This document shows positions 27,293 through 35,851 of a stretch of 64,000 nucleotides of DNA, piece by piece (the stretch's first letter is position 1; each line of letters starts with the position of its first letter). Under the pieces are notes generated by a model. That model saw nothing but the letters and a program-made list of their open reading frames with translations, had not been told where the DNA came from and did no database searches. The stretch is taken from contig NZ_BMRA01000010.1 in NCBI RefSeq assembly GCF_014648395.1, positions 204,970 through 268,969 on the forward strand, written 5' to 3'. The translations under genes and the position numbers were made by a program. This DNA comes from Micromonospora fulviviridis. Lineage in GTDB: Bacteria > Actinomycetota > Actinomycetes > Mycobacteriales > Micromonosporaceae.

Positions 27293-29521
27293 TCAGCGGG
27301 GCGCCTCGCCCGGCGGCTCGCGGAGGCGCTCGACCAGCTCGCGTGCCGCCTCGGCGAACCGCCGGTCGGACTCGCAGGGCCGGTGTCCCAGGATCGGCGG
27401 CGGGACGCTATCGCCGGGCGGAGCCACCACCTCGGCGGGGTCCCGCGCCCGGCGGTCCACCGCCGAGGCCGGCCCGCCGGCCGTGGCCCCCGGCGGATGG
27501 GCGGAGAAGATCCAGCCGCCGACCGGGTCGGTGTCGCGCCACAGGTTCACCCACCGCCAGCCGACCCGGGCGCCGATCTCGTGCAGCACCTCGTCGTCGA
27601 TGTACGCGGGGAAGAGCCGCGCGTAGAGCCGGCGCAGTGGTGCGGCGTGGGTGAGCAGGGCGACCCGGCTGCTGATCCGGGGCGGCAACTGGAGCACCGT
27701 CGCGGCGGCCAGGACCGAACCGTGGCTGTGCCCGGTGAGCAGCACCGCGTTGCCGCGGCCGACCAGGTACGTGATCCGCCGGGTCAGCTCCGGCACGGCC
27801 CGTTCCGCGTAGCAGGGTGGCGCGAACGGGTGCGCGGCCCGGGGCCAGAACGTGCCCAGGTCCCACAGGACGCCGACGTGACGCCGGTACTCGACGGTCC
27901 GGTAGGCGAAGATCGCGCCGACGACCAGGCCGAGGATGATCGCGGCGATCACCCAGCTGCCGAACCCGATGGCGAAGGAGACCAGGCCGGCCGGCACCCC
28001 GGCGTACCGCTCGACGACGTCACCGGGACGCAGATCCAGCAGGCCGATGGTGGTGGTGGCCGTGCCGATCCCGGCGAGACAGGCGTAGACCACGGCCAGC
28101 GGGATCAGGCTCTCGGTGAAGCGCGCTCTCGCGATCGCCCGCCGTACCTGCCGCAGGCGGGGCCCGGCCTCGGCCGGCGGGTCCGGATGGTCGCGCGCGA
28201 CGATCGCCGCCGCGGCGCGGAACCGGCCGGGTCGGGAGGCCAGCGTCACCAGGCCCGCCACGACCAGCGTGATCAGCACCGCCCGGAAGAAGCCGTAGAT
28301 CGCCCAGGTGTACGCCTGCGGCGGTGCGGTGGACGTGTTCGGCGCGTTGCGGTCCAGGAAGTCCGCGGCCCGGTAGAACATCTCGGCGGAGTACGCCACG
28401 GCCAGGCCGATCGCCGCGGCCGTGCTCGCCAGCGCTCCCAGCCCGAGCAGCGGCGTGGCGTCCGGCCGGCGGTCCCGGCGCCACAGCAGCACGGCCCCCA
28501 GCGCGGCCAGCAGGGCGGTCTGGGTGACGAACAGGCAGGTGAGGGTCGAGTCGTAGCCGGGCAGGCCGCCCCCCTCGGGCCAGCGCGCCGGGCCGGTCAG
28601 CACGTGGGCCGTGACCACGATGGTCAGGACGACGGCGATCGTCCGCAGCGTGCTGGCGACCCGGTCGAGTCGCCGGTCCCCGGGGGCCCGGTCGACCAGC
28701 GCGGGCGTGCAGAGCAGGGCCACACAGGTGGCCAGGACCGCGCCGGTCACGACGGCCAGCGTGACGGTGCCGGCCGAGGCGCCGGGGGAGGCGCGGGCGG
28801 CGAGCAGCGTGACGTCCAGTGTCGCGAACGCCGCCGCGACGTGGATGGAGCGCAGCCGACCCACCAGCGGTTCCGCATCCCACCGGCCGATCGTGCTGAG
28901 CGGGTGCCCGGAGACCTCCGCCTCGGGTGCGCGGAACGCCTCGAACACCCGCCCCGGGCGGGTGGCGGCCCGCCAGACCAGGCCGACGGCGGCGGCCGGG
29001 ACCAGCGCCAGGACCGCCAGCCGCAGCCCGGCCGGTCGCCCACCCAGCCAGGACAGCCAGCTGCGCCCGGCCAGGCACTGCGGCGAGGTCAGGCACTTCC
29101 ACGCGACCAGGTCCAGCGCGACGCCGGCGAAGGCGAGCACGTACAGCGCGGTGAGCGTGAGCGCCAGCAGCCGGCAGAGCGATCTGACCGTCGCGTCGGA
29201 GCCCCGGTTCGCCGGGCGCATCCAGATCGCCAGGTTGACCAGCATGAACGGCAGCAGGAGCACCAGCGACAGGGTCCGGGCCATGGTTCCCGAGGGCAGG
29301 TCGCCCCAGCGGTACGCCTCCACCGTCACCCGTGCGGCGCCGGGGTCCGGACCGCGGTGGCGGGGCCGGTAGAAGCCGCCGTTGCGGTCGCCCGCGACCT
29401 GCTCGACCGGCGGCAGGTCCAGCGCCTGGCCGGCGCCCACGTTGGCGGCCCCGTGCACCCGCAGCTCCACGACGTCGTCGGACGTCCCGGGCCCGCTGCG
29501 CCGCGCTGCTGCATCCGACAT
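27293..29521 (-). CDS. Polytopic membrane protein with C-terminal lipase-like (GHSHG) domain, copy B
   Basis: The 742-residue paralogue of the protein at 19679-21952 is alignable along its full length: VVELRVHGAANVGAGQALDL at the start, SWLSWLGGRPAGLRLAVLAL in the middle, and CYAERAVPELTRR followed by LLTGHSHGSVLAAATVLQL at the end. The nucleophile elbow is intact. The region that reads LLTYGSP in copy A is LLTHAAP here. About ten membrane segments precede the hydrolase-like end. ATG 29521 follows GGGGGG. It lies 71 bases after the large glycosidase-like membrane protein gene and may share its transcript. Confidence 0.75.
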   Translation of the reverse strand: MSDAAARRSGPGTSDDVVELRVHGAANVGAGQALDLPPVEQVAGDRNGGFYRPRHRGPDPGAARVTVEAYRWGDLPSGTMARTLSLVLLLPFMLVNLAIWMRPANRGSDATVRSLCRLLALTLTALYVLAFAGVALDLVAWKCLTSPQCLAGRSWLSWLGGRPAGLRLAVLALVPAAAVGLVWRAATRPGRVFEAFRAPEAEVSGHPLSTIGRWDAEPLVGRLRSIHVAAAFATLDVTLLAARASPGASAGTVTLAVVTGAVLATCVALLCTPALVDRAPGDRRLDRVASTLRTIAVVLTIVVTAHVLTGPARWPEGGGLPGYDSTLTCLFVTQTALLAALGAVLLWRRDRRPDATPLLGLGALASTAAAIGLAVAYSAEMFYRAADFLDRNAPNTSTAPPQAYTWAIYGFFRAVLITLVVAGLVTLASRPGRFRAAAAIVARDHPDPPAEAGPRLRQVRRAIARARFTESLIPLAVVYACLAGIGTATTTIGLLDLRPGDVVERYAGVPAGLVSFAIGFGSWVIAAIILGLVVGAIFAYRTVEYRRHVGVLWDLGTFWPRAAHPFAPPCYAERAVPELTRRITYLVGRGNAVLLTGHSHGSVLAAATVLQLPPRISSRVALLTHAAPLRRLYARLFPAYIDDEVLHEIGARVGWRWVNLWRDTDPVGGWIFSAHPPGATAGGPASAVDRRARDPAEVVAPPGDSVPPPILGHRPCESDRRFAEAARELVERLREPPGEAPR

Positions 29522-29592
29522 CGGCCCCCCGAGCCGTCCTGGGGGTCCGAACCGGTCAACCCGGCCGTGGCCCGCCCCGCCGTCGGGGCGGT

Positions 29593-32500
29593 CTACCCCG
29601 CCCGGCCGGACCCAACCGCACGGCGCGACGCCGTCGACGGCCCGCGGCGCCTGTGCCCGGCGGACAGCAGCAGGCCGACGGCGGCCAGGGCGGCTCCGGC
29701 GACGGCGGCGTACCCCGGGAGGCCGGCGGGAATGCCCAGGTAGACGGTGATTCCGAGGATGCGGGACAGGCCCCAGGGCAGCAGCGCCAGCTGGTCGTTC
29801 CACACCGTCAGCGCGCGCTCCAGGCCGATCACCGCGACCAGGCCGGCCAGCAGCCCGAGCGGGACACCCGCGGCGGTCAGGGTCAGCCCGACGGCGCGGC
29901 GCCGCGGCAGGCCGTACCGGTCGCGCAGGACGACGGCGGTGGCCACGAAGAGCCAGCAGAACGCCGCGAACGCGACGGTCAGGTACGCGGCGCGCAGGGC
30001 CGGCGCGGTCCAGAAGGCGAACCAGTACCGCCCCGGCCCGCGCCCGGCGAGCGCCGTCAGGAGCAGCACGCTGCGCAGCAGCGCGACGCCGCCGACCACG
30101 GCCCACAGGTGGAACGGGTCGCGCCGGCCGACGACGAGGCGTACGACGAGGGCGAACAGCGCCCACCCGCCGAGGGTGACCAGCAGGTGCGCGGGGGCCG
30201 CGAACCAGGTGAACACGAGCCGGCTCGCCACCAGGACCACGGCGGGCACCAGCCACACCAGGATCCGGTCCACCCGGGAACCGGGCACCGGCAGCGCCGC
30301 GACCCGCCACGGCCGGACCGCGCCGAGCAGCAGCCCCCGCGCGGCGCCGCCACCGGCCCCGTGCCCGCGCAGGCCGAGCAGCACCACCGCCAGGATCAGT
30401 GCGAGCAGCGCCCGGGCCGCCCACGCCATGGCCGGGTCCCGGTCCCCGCGCCGCGCCCCGAGGTCCGCGGCGGTGAAGTTGTACGCCGGCAGGTCCAGGT
30501 CGGCGCCGTAGCGCTGGCGATGCGCGTCCCGCGCCGCGTGGTACGCCGTCTCGGCCGCCCGCCAGCCCGTGTAGGCGGCCGGGGCGCCGGTGTCCAGCCA
30601 CTGCGCGTGCCGCAGCACCATGGTCCGGTAGGCCGCCAGCGCCTCGAACAGGTTCACCTGGTAGTCGAGCGTGTCGGTGAAGTGCTCGCGCAGCCCGGCG
30701 TCGCGCCAGGTGGCCGGGTCGGTGGTGGCGACCAGGTCCCGCATGCGCCGGGCCAGCGTGACGGCCTGCTCGCCCTCCTCGATCGCCGCGTCGACCCGAT
30801 CGCCGGTCACCGCGTAGATGCTGTCGAGCGCGGCGGAGTCGCCGGTCGGGATGTCCCACTCGAAGATCCACATCATGGGCGGCGGCTCCAGCCCGAGCGC
30901 CCGCACCGTCCGGTCGGCGTACGGCCCGATGTAGAGGCCCTTGGTGACCGCCGGCTGGGACAGCGCCATGGCCTGCCCGATCGCGGCGACCGTGGCCGGG
31001 TCGGCGGAGAACGTGCGGTACGCCCAGTCCGCCGTGACCTGCGCGGGGTCGGCGTCCGGATCCCAGGCCAGCCGTGCGGCGGCGTACGTGTTGAGGTCGT
31101 AGAGCTGCCAGAACCCGCTGCGCAGGTAGAGCGACATCGGCCCGGCGCGCAGCGGACCGCCGTCCTGGGTCCAGTTCCAGACGCCCTCGACCCTCGGGTT
31201 GGCGGCGAGGAACGCGCGCAGCGCCTCGCGGTGCAGCGGGCCGAGGTCGTTGGGCAGCGCGCCGAACCCCTCGAACTCGCGCCGGGCCTGGAACTCGACG
31301 ATGCGGCGGTGCGCGCCGGCCAGCAGCGTGGTGTTCAGCGGCAGGTGGCTGTAGAAGTCGCCGAGGGTGTACTTGGTGGACACGATCAGGTGCGGGTCGT
31401 CGAACCCGCCCAGCACCCGCGCGTACGACTCCGGGTTGGTGTGCAGGTCGCCGACGGCGCCGACGCCCACGGTCCAGGTGCGGAAGATGACGTCCCGGCC
31501 GGCCTTCCCCGCCGTGTCGAGCAGCGCACGCAGCATCGCGCGCACGGACGCCTCCGTGGTGACCGCGAGCTTCGACGAGTAGTCCCAGCCGTCCGCAGCG
31601 TACACCTCGCCGCCCTCCCCGACGCGGACCATCAGGCCGTCGACGAAGGGCAGGCTCTCGAACAGCTCGGCCAGCCCGGCCTGGTAGACCGCCCACAGCC
31701 GGGGGTCGGTCACGTCGAGCCCACCGACGGTCCTGTCCAGGTACGCCTCCAGCGGCGGCGACACCGCGAGCATGTCGGTGAGCAGGAAGACCTTCACGCC
31801 CATCTGCTCGGCGTACCCGAAGACCGGGCCGAACGCCGCGACCATGGCCCGCGCGCGGTCGACGTGCGGGTCGCCGGACGGGTACACGGCGTGCCCGTCG
31901 CCGACCTTCGCGAAGGTGACGTACTCCAGGAAGCCGGGCACGACGACGGCGTTGTAGCCCTGCGCCACCGAGCGGTCCACGAACTGCCGGAACTGCGCCC
32001 CGATGCGGGCCACCGCGCCGGCGTCCACCCACGGCGCCGTGGGCAGCAGCGCCTCCCGGACCACATCGGTGTTGAGGTTGTAGTCGTCGCCCGCCGCGAA
32101 GGCGGCCGGGTCCGGCTCGCGGCCCACCGAGCCGGCGTCGGTCAGCCGCAGGCCGAGCCGGGGCGTGACCAGCCGGCCCGCGTCGGCGGCGGGCAGCGCC
32201 TCGGCGCCGGAGCGGATCCGGTCGGCGAGCCGGTACAGCCCCGCCGCGACGCCTGCCACGTCGCCCCCCTCGACGGTCAGCTCGGTCCCGCGGACATCGA
32301 TCCGGTACGACTCCGGCGCCCGGTCCGGCGTGCCGAGCACGCCCGCCCGCAGCATGGTCACCGCTGAGAGATCCGGTGCGCGCGAGCCCGTCGGGGAGCC
32401 GGTCCGGGGCGCGGTCGGGCCCGGCGCGGCCGGGGTGACGACCGGGCGGGGCAGGCCGCGGGAGACGAGCGCGTCCGCGACGGCGGTGGCGGCCTTGCGG

Positions 32501-32721
32501 GTACGCGGCTCGTCCGGCACGGCCACGGCGGCCAGCGGCGGCGCCGGCGCGGTGACCCGCCGGGGCGCGGCCGCGACGTCCTCGCGCGGCACGGCGGCGG
32601 GGCGGTGGCTCAGCCCGAGCGCGCCGTCGACGCCCCAGGCCACGCCCGCGCCGAGCAACAACAGGACGAGCGCGGCGGTGAGCAGCGCGTACGGCCGCCG
32701 GACCGGGACAACGCGAGTCAC
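29593..32721 (-). CDS. Large membrane-anchored protein with glycosidase-like ectodomain and C-terminal membrane segments
   Basis: The 1042-residue protein starts with a signal-anchor (ALLTAALVLLLLGAGVAWGV). An Ala/Pro linker follows, then a small alpha/beta domain like those preceding the barrels of GH20 and GH67 enzymes (SYRIDVRGTELTVEGGDVAG). The central barrel-like region (about residues 200-680) includes VDGLMVRVGEGGEVY, IVSTKYTLGDFYSHLPLN and RVEGVWNWTQDGGP. The last third has about eight hydrophobic segments. Activity on an extracellular polysaccharide is plausible but unproven. Start GTG 32721 lies six bases after TACGAT on the minus strand, so it is probably leaderless. Confidence 0.6.
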   Translation of the reverse strand: MTRVVPVRRPYALLTAALVLLLLGAGVAWGVDGALGLSHRPAAVPREDVAAAPRRVTAPAPPLAAVAVPDEPRTRKAATAVADALVSRGLPRPVVTPAAPGPTAPRTGSPTGSRAPDLSAVTMLRAGVLGTPDRAPESYRIDVRGTELTVEGGDVAGVAAGLYRLADRIRSGAEALPAADAGRLVTPRLGLRLTDAGSVGREPDPAAFAAGDDYNLNTDVVREALLPTAPWVDAGAVARIGAQFRQFVDRSVAQGYNAVVVPGFLEYVTFAKVGDGHAVYPSGDPHVDRARAMVAAFGPVFGYAEQMGVKVFLLTDMLAVSPPLEAYLDRTVGGLDVTDPRLWAVYQAGLAELFESLPFVDGLMVRVGEGGEVYAADGWDYSSKLAVTTEASVRAMLRALLDTAGKAGRDVIFRTWTVGVGAVGDLHTNPESYARVLGGFDDPHLIVSTKYTLGDFYSHLPLNTTLLAGAHRRIVEFQARREFEGFGALPNDLGPLHREALRAFLAANPRVEGVWNWTQDGGPLRAGPMSLYLRSGFWQLYDLNTYAAARLAWDPDADPAQVTADWAYRTFSADPATVAAIGQAMALSQPAVTKGLYIGPYADRTVRALGLEPPPMMWIFEWDIPTGDSAALDSIYAVTGDRVDAAIEEGEQAVTLARRMRDLVATTDPATWRDAGLREHFTDTLDYQVNLFEALAAYRTMVLRHAQWLDTGAPAAYTGWRAAETAYHAARDAHRQRYGADLDLPAYNFTAADLGARRGDRDPAMAWAARALLALILAVVLLGLRGHGAGGGAARGLLLGAVRPWRVAALPVPGSRVDRILVWLVPAVVLVASRLVFTWFAAPAHLLVTLGGWALFALVVRLVVGRRDPFHLWAVVGGVALLRSVLLLTALAGRGPGRYWFAFWTAPALRAAYLTVAFAAFCWLFVATAVVLRDRYGLPRRRAVGLTLTAAGVPLGLLAGLVAVIGLERALTVWNDQLALLPWGLSRILGITVYLGIPAGLPGYAAVAGAALAAVGLLLSAGHRRRGPSTASRRAVGSGRAG

Positions 32722-32727
32722 GCTCGC

Positions 32728-32733
32728 ATCGTA
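32728..32733 (-). promoter_or_regulatory. -10 box of leaderless glycosidase-like gene
   Basis: TACGAT on the minus strand is followed by six bases and GTG 32721. Confidence 0.5.
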
Positions 32734-32802
32734 GAGGCGCTTCCGCCGCCCTCGGCTCATCGAACCCGGTGAGCCGGTCGCCACCCGTACGGACCTCGAA
32801 AC

Positions 32803-32863
32803 GCAACTGATGGTTGCGCCAGAACCGGCTGCCGGGGTAGCGTCATGCGCAACCAAACGTTGC
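32803..32863 (+). promoter_or_regulatory. Autoregulated promoter with two ArsR-type operators
   Basis: Two copies of GCAAC-N5-GTTGC are present, at 32803-32817 and 32849-32863. Between them lie -35 TTGCGC (32814-32819, overlapping copy 1) and -10 TAGCGT (32838-32843), spaced 18 bases. Copy 2 covers the expected start site. The ArsR gene in the same operon is the obvious ligand. Confidence 0.7.
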
Positions 32864-32874
32864 AGGAGGATGTC

Positions 32875-33336
32875 GTGGAATTCGGAACCATCGAGCGCGA
32901 GATCTACGTCGAGGCGTCGCCCGAGATCGTCTTCGAGGTGGTGAGCAGTCCCGACCACCTCAAGCAGTGGTGGCCGGACGACGCCCGGTACGACCCGACG
33001 CCCGGGTCGACGGGGGAGATCGTCTTCGGCGACCCCGACGCGGACGGGGCCATCGTGCCGTTCACCGTGGTCGACGTACTGCCGCCGCGGCGGTTCTCGT
33101 TCCGGTGGACGCACCCGGCCGGCGAGGTCGCGGCGGAGGGCAACTCGCTGCTGGTCACCTTCGACCTGACCCCGTCCGGCGGCGGAACCCTGCTCCGGAT
33201 GACCGAGACCGGCTTCCGCGAGATGGGCTGGGAGGTCGCCGTCCTGGAGCAGCAGTACCGGGAGCACGTCACCGGCTGGGACTTCTACCTGCCGCGGCTG
33301 GTCCCGTACGCCGCGGCGCTGGAGGTGCGGGCGTGA
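32875..33336 (+). CDS. SRPBCC (AHSA1-like) domain protein
   Basis: The 153-residue START/Bet v1-like protein has IEREIYVEASPEIVFEVVSS, LKQWWPDDARY and a long C-terminal helix. GTG 32875 follows AGGAGGA (32864-32870). The in-frame ATG at 32845 is only one base after the predicted -10 box and cannot be used. It is first in a three-gene operon with an ArsR regulator and another SRPBCC protein. The stop overlaps the ArsR start. The ligand is unknown. Confidence 0.82.
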   Translation: MEFGTIEREIYVEASPEIVFEVVSSPDHLKQWWPDDARYDPTPGSTGEIVFGDPDADGAIVPFTVVDVLPPRRFSFRWTHPAGEVAAEGNSLLVTFDLTPSGGGTLLRMTETGFREMGWEVAVLEQQYREHVTGWDFYLPRLVPYAAALEVRA

Positions 33337-33683
33337 GCACCGGGGTGGCCGAGCAGGTCGACGACGACCTCTGGTCCGCGATCGGGGACCCCACCCGGCG
33401 GCGGATGCTCGACCTGCTGCTCGTCGAGGGCCACGGCACCGCGACCACGCTGAGCCAGCAGATGCCGGTCACCCGCCAGGCGGTGGCCAAGCACCTCGGC
33501 GTCCTCGACCGGGTCGGCCTGGTCCGGGCGACGCCGGCGGGCCGCGAGAAGCGGTACCGGGTGGACGACGAGCAGCTCGCCCGCGCGGTGGCCCAGCTGT
33601 CGTCGGTCGGATCGGCGTGGGACGCCCGGCTGCAACGGATCAAGCGGATCGCCGAGGCGATCCAGCGCACCCGACAGGACTGA
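33333..33683 (+). CDS. ArsR-family transcriptional regulator
   Basis: This 116-residue winged-helix repressor (WSAIGDPTRRRMLDLLLVEG, MPVTRQAVAKHLGVLDRVGLV, AGREKRYRVDDEQL) lacks metal-binding cysteines. It starts at GTG 33333 inside the stop of the SRPBCC gene (GTGA). The duplicated GCAAC-N5-GTTGC palindromes at the operon promoter are its likely targets, giving autorepression. Confidence 0.87.
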   Translation: MSTGVAEQVDDDLWSAIGDPTRRRMLDLLLVEGHGTATTLSQQMPVTRQAVAKHLGVLDRVGLVRATPAGREKRYRVDDEQLARAVAQLSSVGSAWDARLQRIKRIAEAIQRTRQD

Positions 33684-33706
33684 CAACGAGATCAAGGAGA
33701 AACGAG

Positions 33707-34150
33707 ATGGTGGACATCCTGCACCGGGTCGGGGTCAAGACCCCGACGCCGGAGAAGGTGTACGAGGCGCTGACGACCGTGGAGGGCCTCGCCGGCTGGT
33801 GGACCGACGACACGAAGGGCAGCGGCGAGGTCGGCGGAGTCCTCGAATTCCGGTTCCTGCCCGGCGGCTTCGACATGGAGGTCGTCGAGATGCGGCCCTC
33901 CGAGCGGGTGGTGTGGCGGGTGGTCGACGGCCCCGAGGAGTGGATGGGGACCACGATCGACTGGGACCTCCGCCAGGACGGCGACTACACGATCGTGCTG
34001 TTCAAGCACCAGGGCTGGCGGGAGCCGGTGGAGTTCATGCACCACTGCAGCACCAAGTGGGGCTCCTACCTCATGAGCCTGAAGTCGCTGGTCGAGACGG
34101 GCGAGGGGGCCCCGTCACCGCGCGACGTGCAGATCAGCGACTGGCACTGA
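33707..34150 (+). CDS. SRPBCC (AHSA1-like) domain protein
   Basis: This 147-residue protein is the second SRPBCC member of the operon. It has VDILHRVGVKTPTPEKVYEA at the start, then LAGWWTDDTKG and MRPSERVVWRVVDGP. ATG 33707 follows AAGGAGA (33694-33700), 23 bases after the ArsR stop. A ligand-carrier or detoxification role is usual for the family but not specified by sequence. Confidence 0.82.
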   Translation: MVDILHRVGVKTPTPEKVYEALTTVEGLAGWWTDDTKGSGEVGGVLEFRFLPGGFDMEVVEMRPSERVVWRVVDGPEEWMGTTIDWDLRQDGDYTIVLFKHQGWREPVEFMHHCSTKWGSYLMSLKSLVETGEGAPSPRDVQISDWH

Positions 34151-34240
34151 TCCGGATGACGGTGCCGTTCGAAACCATGCCGACCGGGTAGACGCCGCCC
34201 GCGCCCGCAGTCGCCGGGCGAACGGACGGAAGGGACGGCA

Positions 34241-34831
34241 ATGACCAGGATCGGCATCATCATCGGGAGCACCCGGCCCGGACGTAACGGCGAGACGGTG
34301 GCCCGCTGGGTTCACGAGATCGCCGCGAAGCGCGACGACGCCCGGTACGAACTCGTCGACATCAAGGACTTCAACCTGCCCCACCTCGACGAGATGGCAC
34401 CGCCGTCACTCGGCCAGTACACCCAGCCGCACACCCTGCGGTGGGCCGAGAAGATCGCCTCCTACGACGGCTACGTCTTCGTCACGCCGGAGTACAACCA
34501 CTCCACCTCCGGGGCGCTGAAGAACGCGATCGACTTCCTCTACGCGGAGTGGAACAACAAGGCGGCCGGGTTCGTCAGCTACGGCAGCGTCGGCGGCACC
34601 CGGGCGGTGGAGCACCTCCGCCTGGTTGTCGCCGAGCTGCAGATGGCGGACGTACGCGCCCAGGTGGCGCTCTCGCTCTTCACCGACTTCGAGAACTTCA
34701 GCGTCTTCAAGCCGGGTGATCACCAGGTCGGTGCGGTGAACACGATGCTCGACCAGTTGGTCGCCTGGAGCGGTGCCCTCGCGCACCTGCGGGCCGGCAC
34801 GACGATGTCCACCCCGCAGTCCGGCGCGTAG
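34241..34831 (+). CDS. NADPH-dependent FMN reductase
   Basis: The 196-residue flavodoxin-fold protein has the FMN-phosphate loop IIIGSTRPGRNGETVARWV and the family motif VFVTPEYNHSTSGALKNAIDF. These cytoplasmic enzymes reduce quinones, azo dyes or metals. ATG 34241 follows GGAAGGGA. It is downstream of the SRPBCC/ArsR operon by 90 bases and might be part of the same stress response. Confidence 0.9.
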   Translation: MTRIGIIIGSTRPGRNGETVARWVHEIAAKRDDARYELVDIKDFNLPHLDEMAPPSLGQYTQPHTLRWAEKIASYDGYVFVTPEYNHSTSGALKNAIDFLYAEWNNKAAGFVSYGSVGGTRAVEHLRLVVAELQMADVRAQVALSLFTDFENFSVFKPGDHQVGAVNTMLDQLVAWSGALAHLRAGTTMSTPQSGA

Positions 34832-34908
34832 CCGGTGGGACCGATGATTTCCGGCCGCTGACGCGGTCTGCCGAGGGACGCGGTACGGAGTGAAGGGGGA
34901 GGAGTCCC

Positions 34909-35541
34909 ATGGGCAGGCTCGTCGTGACGGAGTTCGTGACGCTGGACGGGGTGGCGCAGGCGCCGGGGGAGCCCGACGAGGACCGCGCCGGCGGCTTCAC
35001 CCACGGCGGGTGGCAGGCGCCGTTGCTGGACCACGAGTCGGGCGCCGCGATGTTCGCGCAGGCCAGCAGCATGGACGCGTTGCTGCTGGGCCGCCGGACC
35101 TACGAGATCTTCGCCAACTACTGGCCGACGGCCCCCGCCGAGATCCCCTTCACCGGGCTGCTGAACCGGGTACCCAGGTACGTGGCGAGCCGCACCCTGC
35201 GCGAGCCGCTGGGATGGGCGGGTTCGAGGCTCCTCGGCGGCGACCTGGCCGAGGCCGTCGCCGGGCTCAAGGAGCGCCACGACGAGCTGCACGTGATCGG
35301 CAGCCTCGACCTGGTGCAGTCGCTGCTGCGCCTCGGCGTCGTGGACCGCCTGAACCTGTGGCTCTACCCGCTGACGCTCGGCAGCGGCAAGCGGCTCTTC
35401 GCGGGGGGCACCGTCCCGGCGGCGTTCCGGCTCACGGAGTCGGTCACCCACGCCACCGGCGCGCTCCAGTTGACGTACGAGACGGCCGGTAGCCCGACCT
35501 ACGGCAACCTCGCGCACCCGGCCCAGGGCCGGGACGGTTGA
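34909..35541 (+). CDS. Dihydrofolate-reductase-like (RibD C-terminal domain) protein
   Basis: The 210-residue protein has RLVVTEFVTLDGVAQAPGEP, ALLLGRRTYEIFANYWP and LYPLTLGSGKRLFAGG, the pattern of the stand-alone RibD_C/DHFR-like family common in actinomycetes. It probably is an NADPH-dependent reductase of unknown substrate rather than true DHFR. ATG 34909 follows GGGGGAGGAG. Confidence 0.88.
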   Translation: MGRLVVTEFVTLDGVAQAPGEPDEDRAGGFTHGGWQAPLLDHESGAAMFAQASSMDALLLGRRTYEIFANYWPTAPAEIPFTGLLNRVPRYVASRTLREPLGWAGSRLLGGDLAEAVAGLKERHDELHVIGSLDLVQSLLRLGVVDRLNLWLYPLTLGSGKRLFAGGTVPAAFRLTESVTHATGALQLTYETAGSPTYGNLAHPAQGRDG

Positions 35542-35608
35542 CCCGCGTCGTCCCGGGCGATCCCGGTGCCGTGAACGTGGGTCGGCACGAGGAAGCCGGA
35601 CTGACCGG

Positions 35609-35851
35609 TCAGTTACTCGCCGCCGCCGACGCCGTGTCCCGGCCGCGACCCTCCGCGGCGCCGCGCAGGGCCGCCGCGTCCATGCCGTCGACGGCGACGG
35701 CGCCGTCCGCGCGGGCCCACGCATCGCTGGCGGGGGCCGCTCCCGCGGTACGACGCGCCGCGCGCACGACCGCCAACCCCACCGTCGCCGCCGAGAGGGA
35801 CAACACCGCTGCCTGCAGCAGCCGGCCTCTCCTGCCACGTCCACGCTTCAC
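35609..35851 (-). CDS. Small single-pass membrane protein of unknown function
   Basis: The 80-residue protein has an Arg-rich start (KRGRGRRGR), one hydrophobic helix (LLQAAVLSLSAATVGLAVV) and an Ala/Asp-rich tail. GTG 35851 follows GAGAGGAGAG. No family is recognised. The Arg-rich side suggests an N-in orientation. It converges on the DHFR-like gene. Confidence 0.55.
   Translation of the reverse strand: MKRGRGRRGRLLQAAVLSLSAATVGLAVVRAARRTAGAAPASDAWARADGAVAVDGMDAAALRGAAEGRGRDTASAAASN

Noticed and set aside
27293..32806. A single 1837-codon open frame on the minus strand that appears to fuse two proteins
   Set aside because: The C-terminal part is the genuine lipase-like copy B with its own ATG at 29521 and ribosome binding site. 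The upstream part is an out-of-frame shadow of the glycosidase-like gene, which is in another frame and has clear domain content.
32845..32847. ATG 32845 as start of the first SRPBCC gene
   Set aside because: It lies one base after the -10 box and thus before the expected transcription start. GTG 32875 has a strong ribosome binding site.
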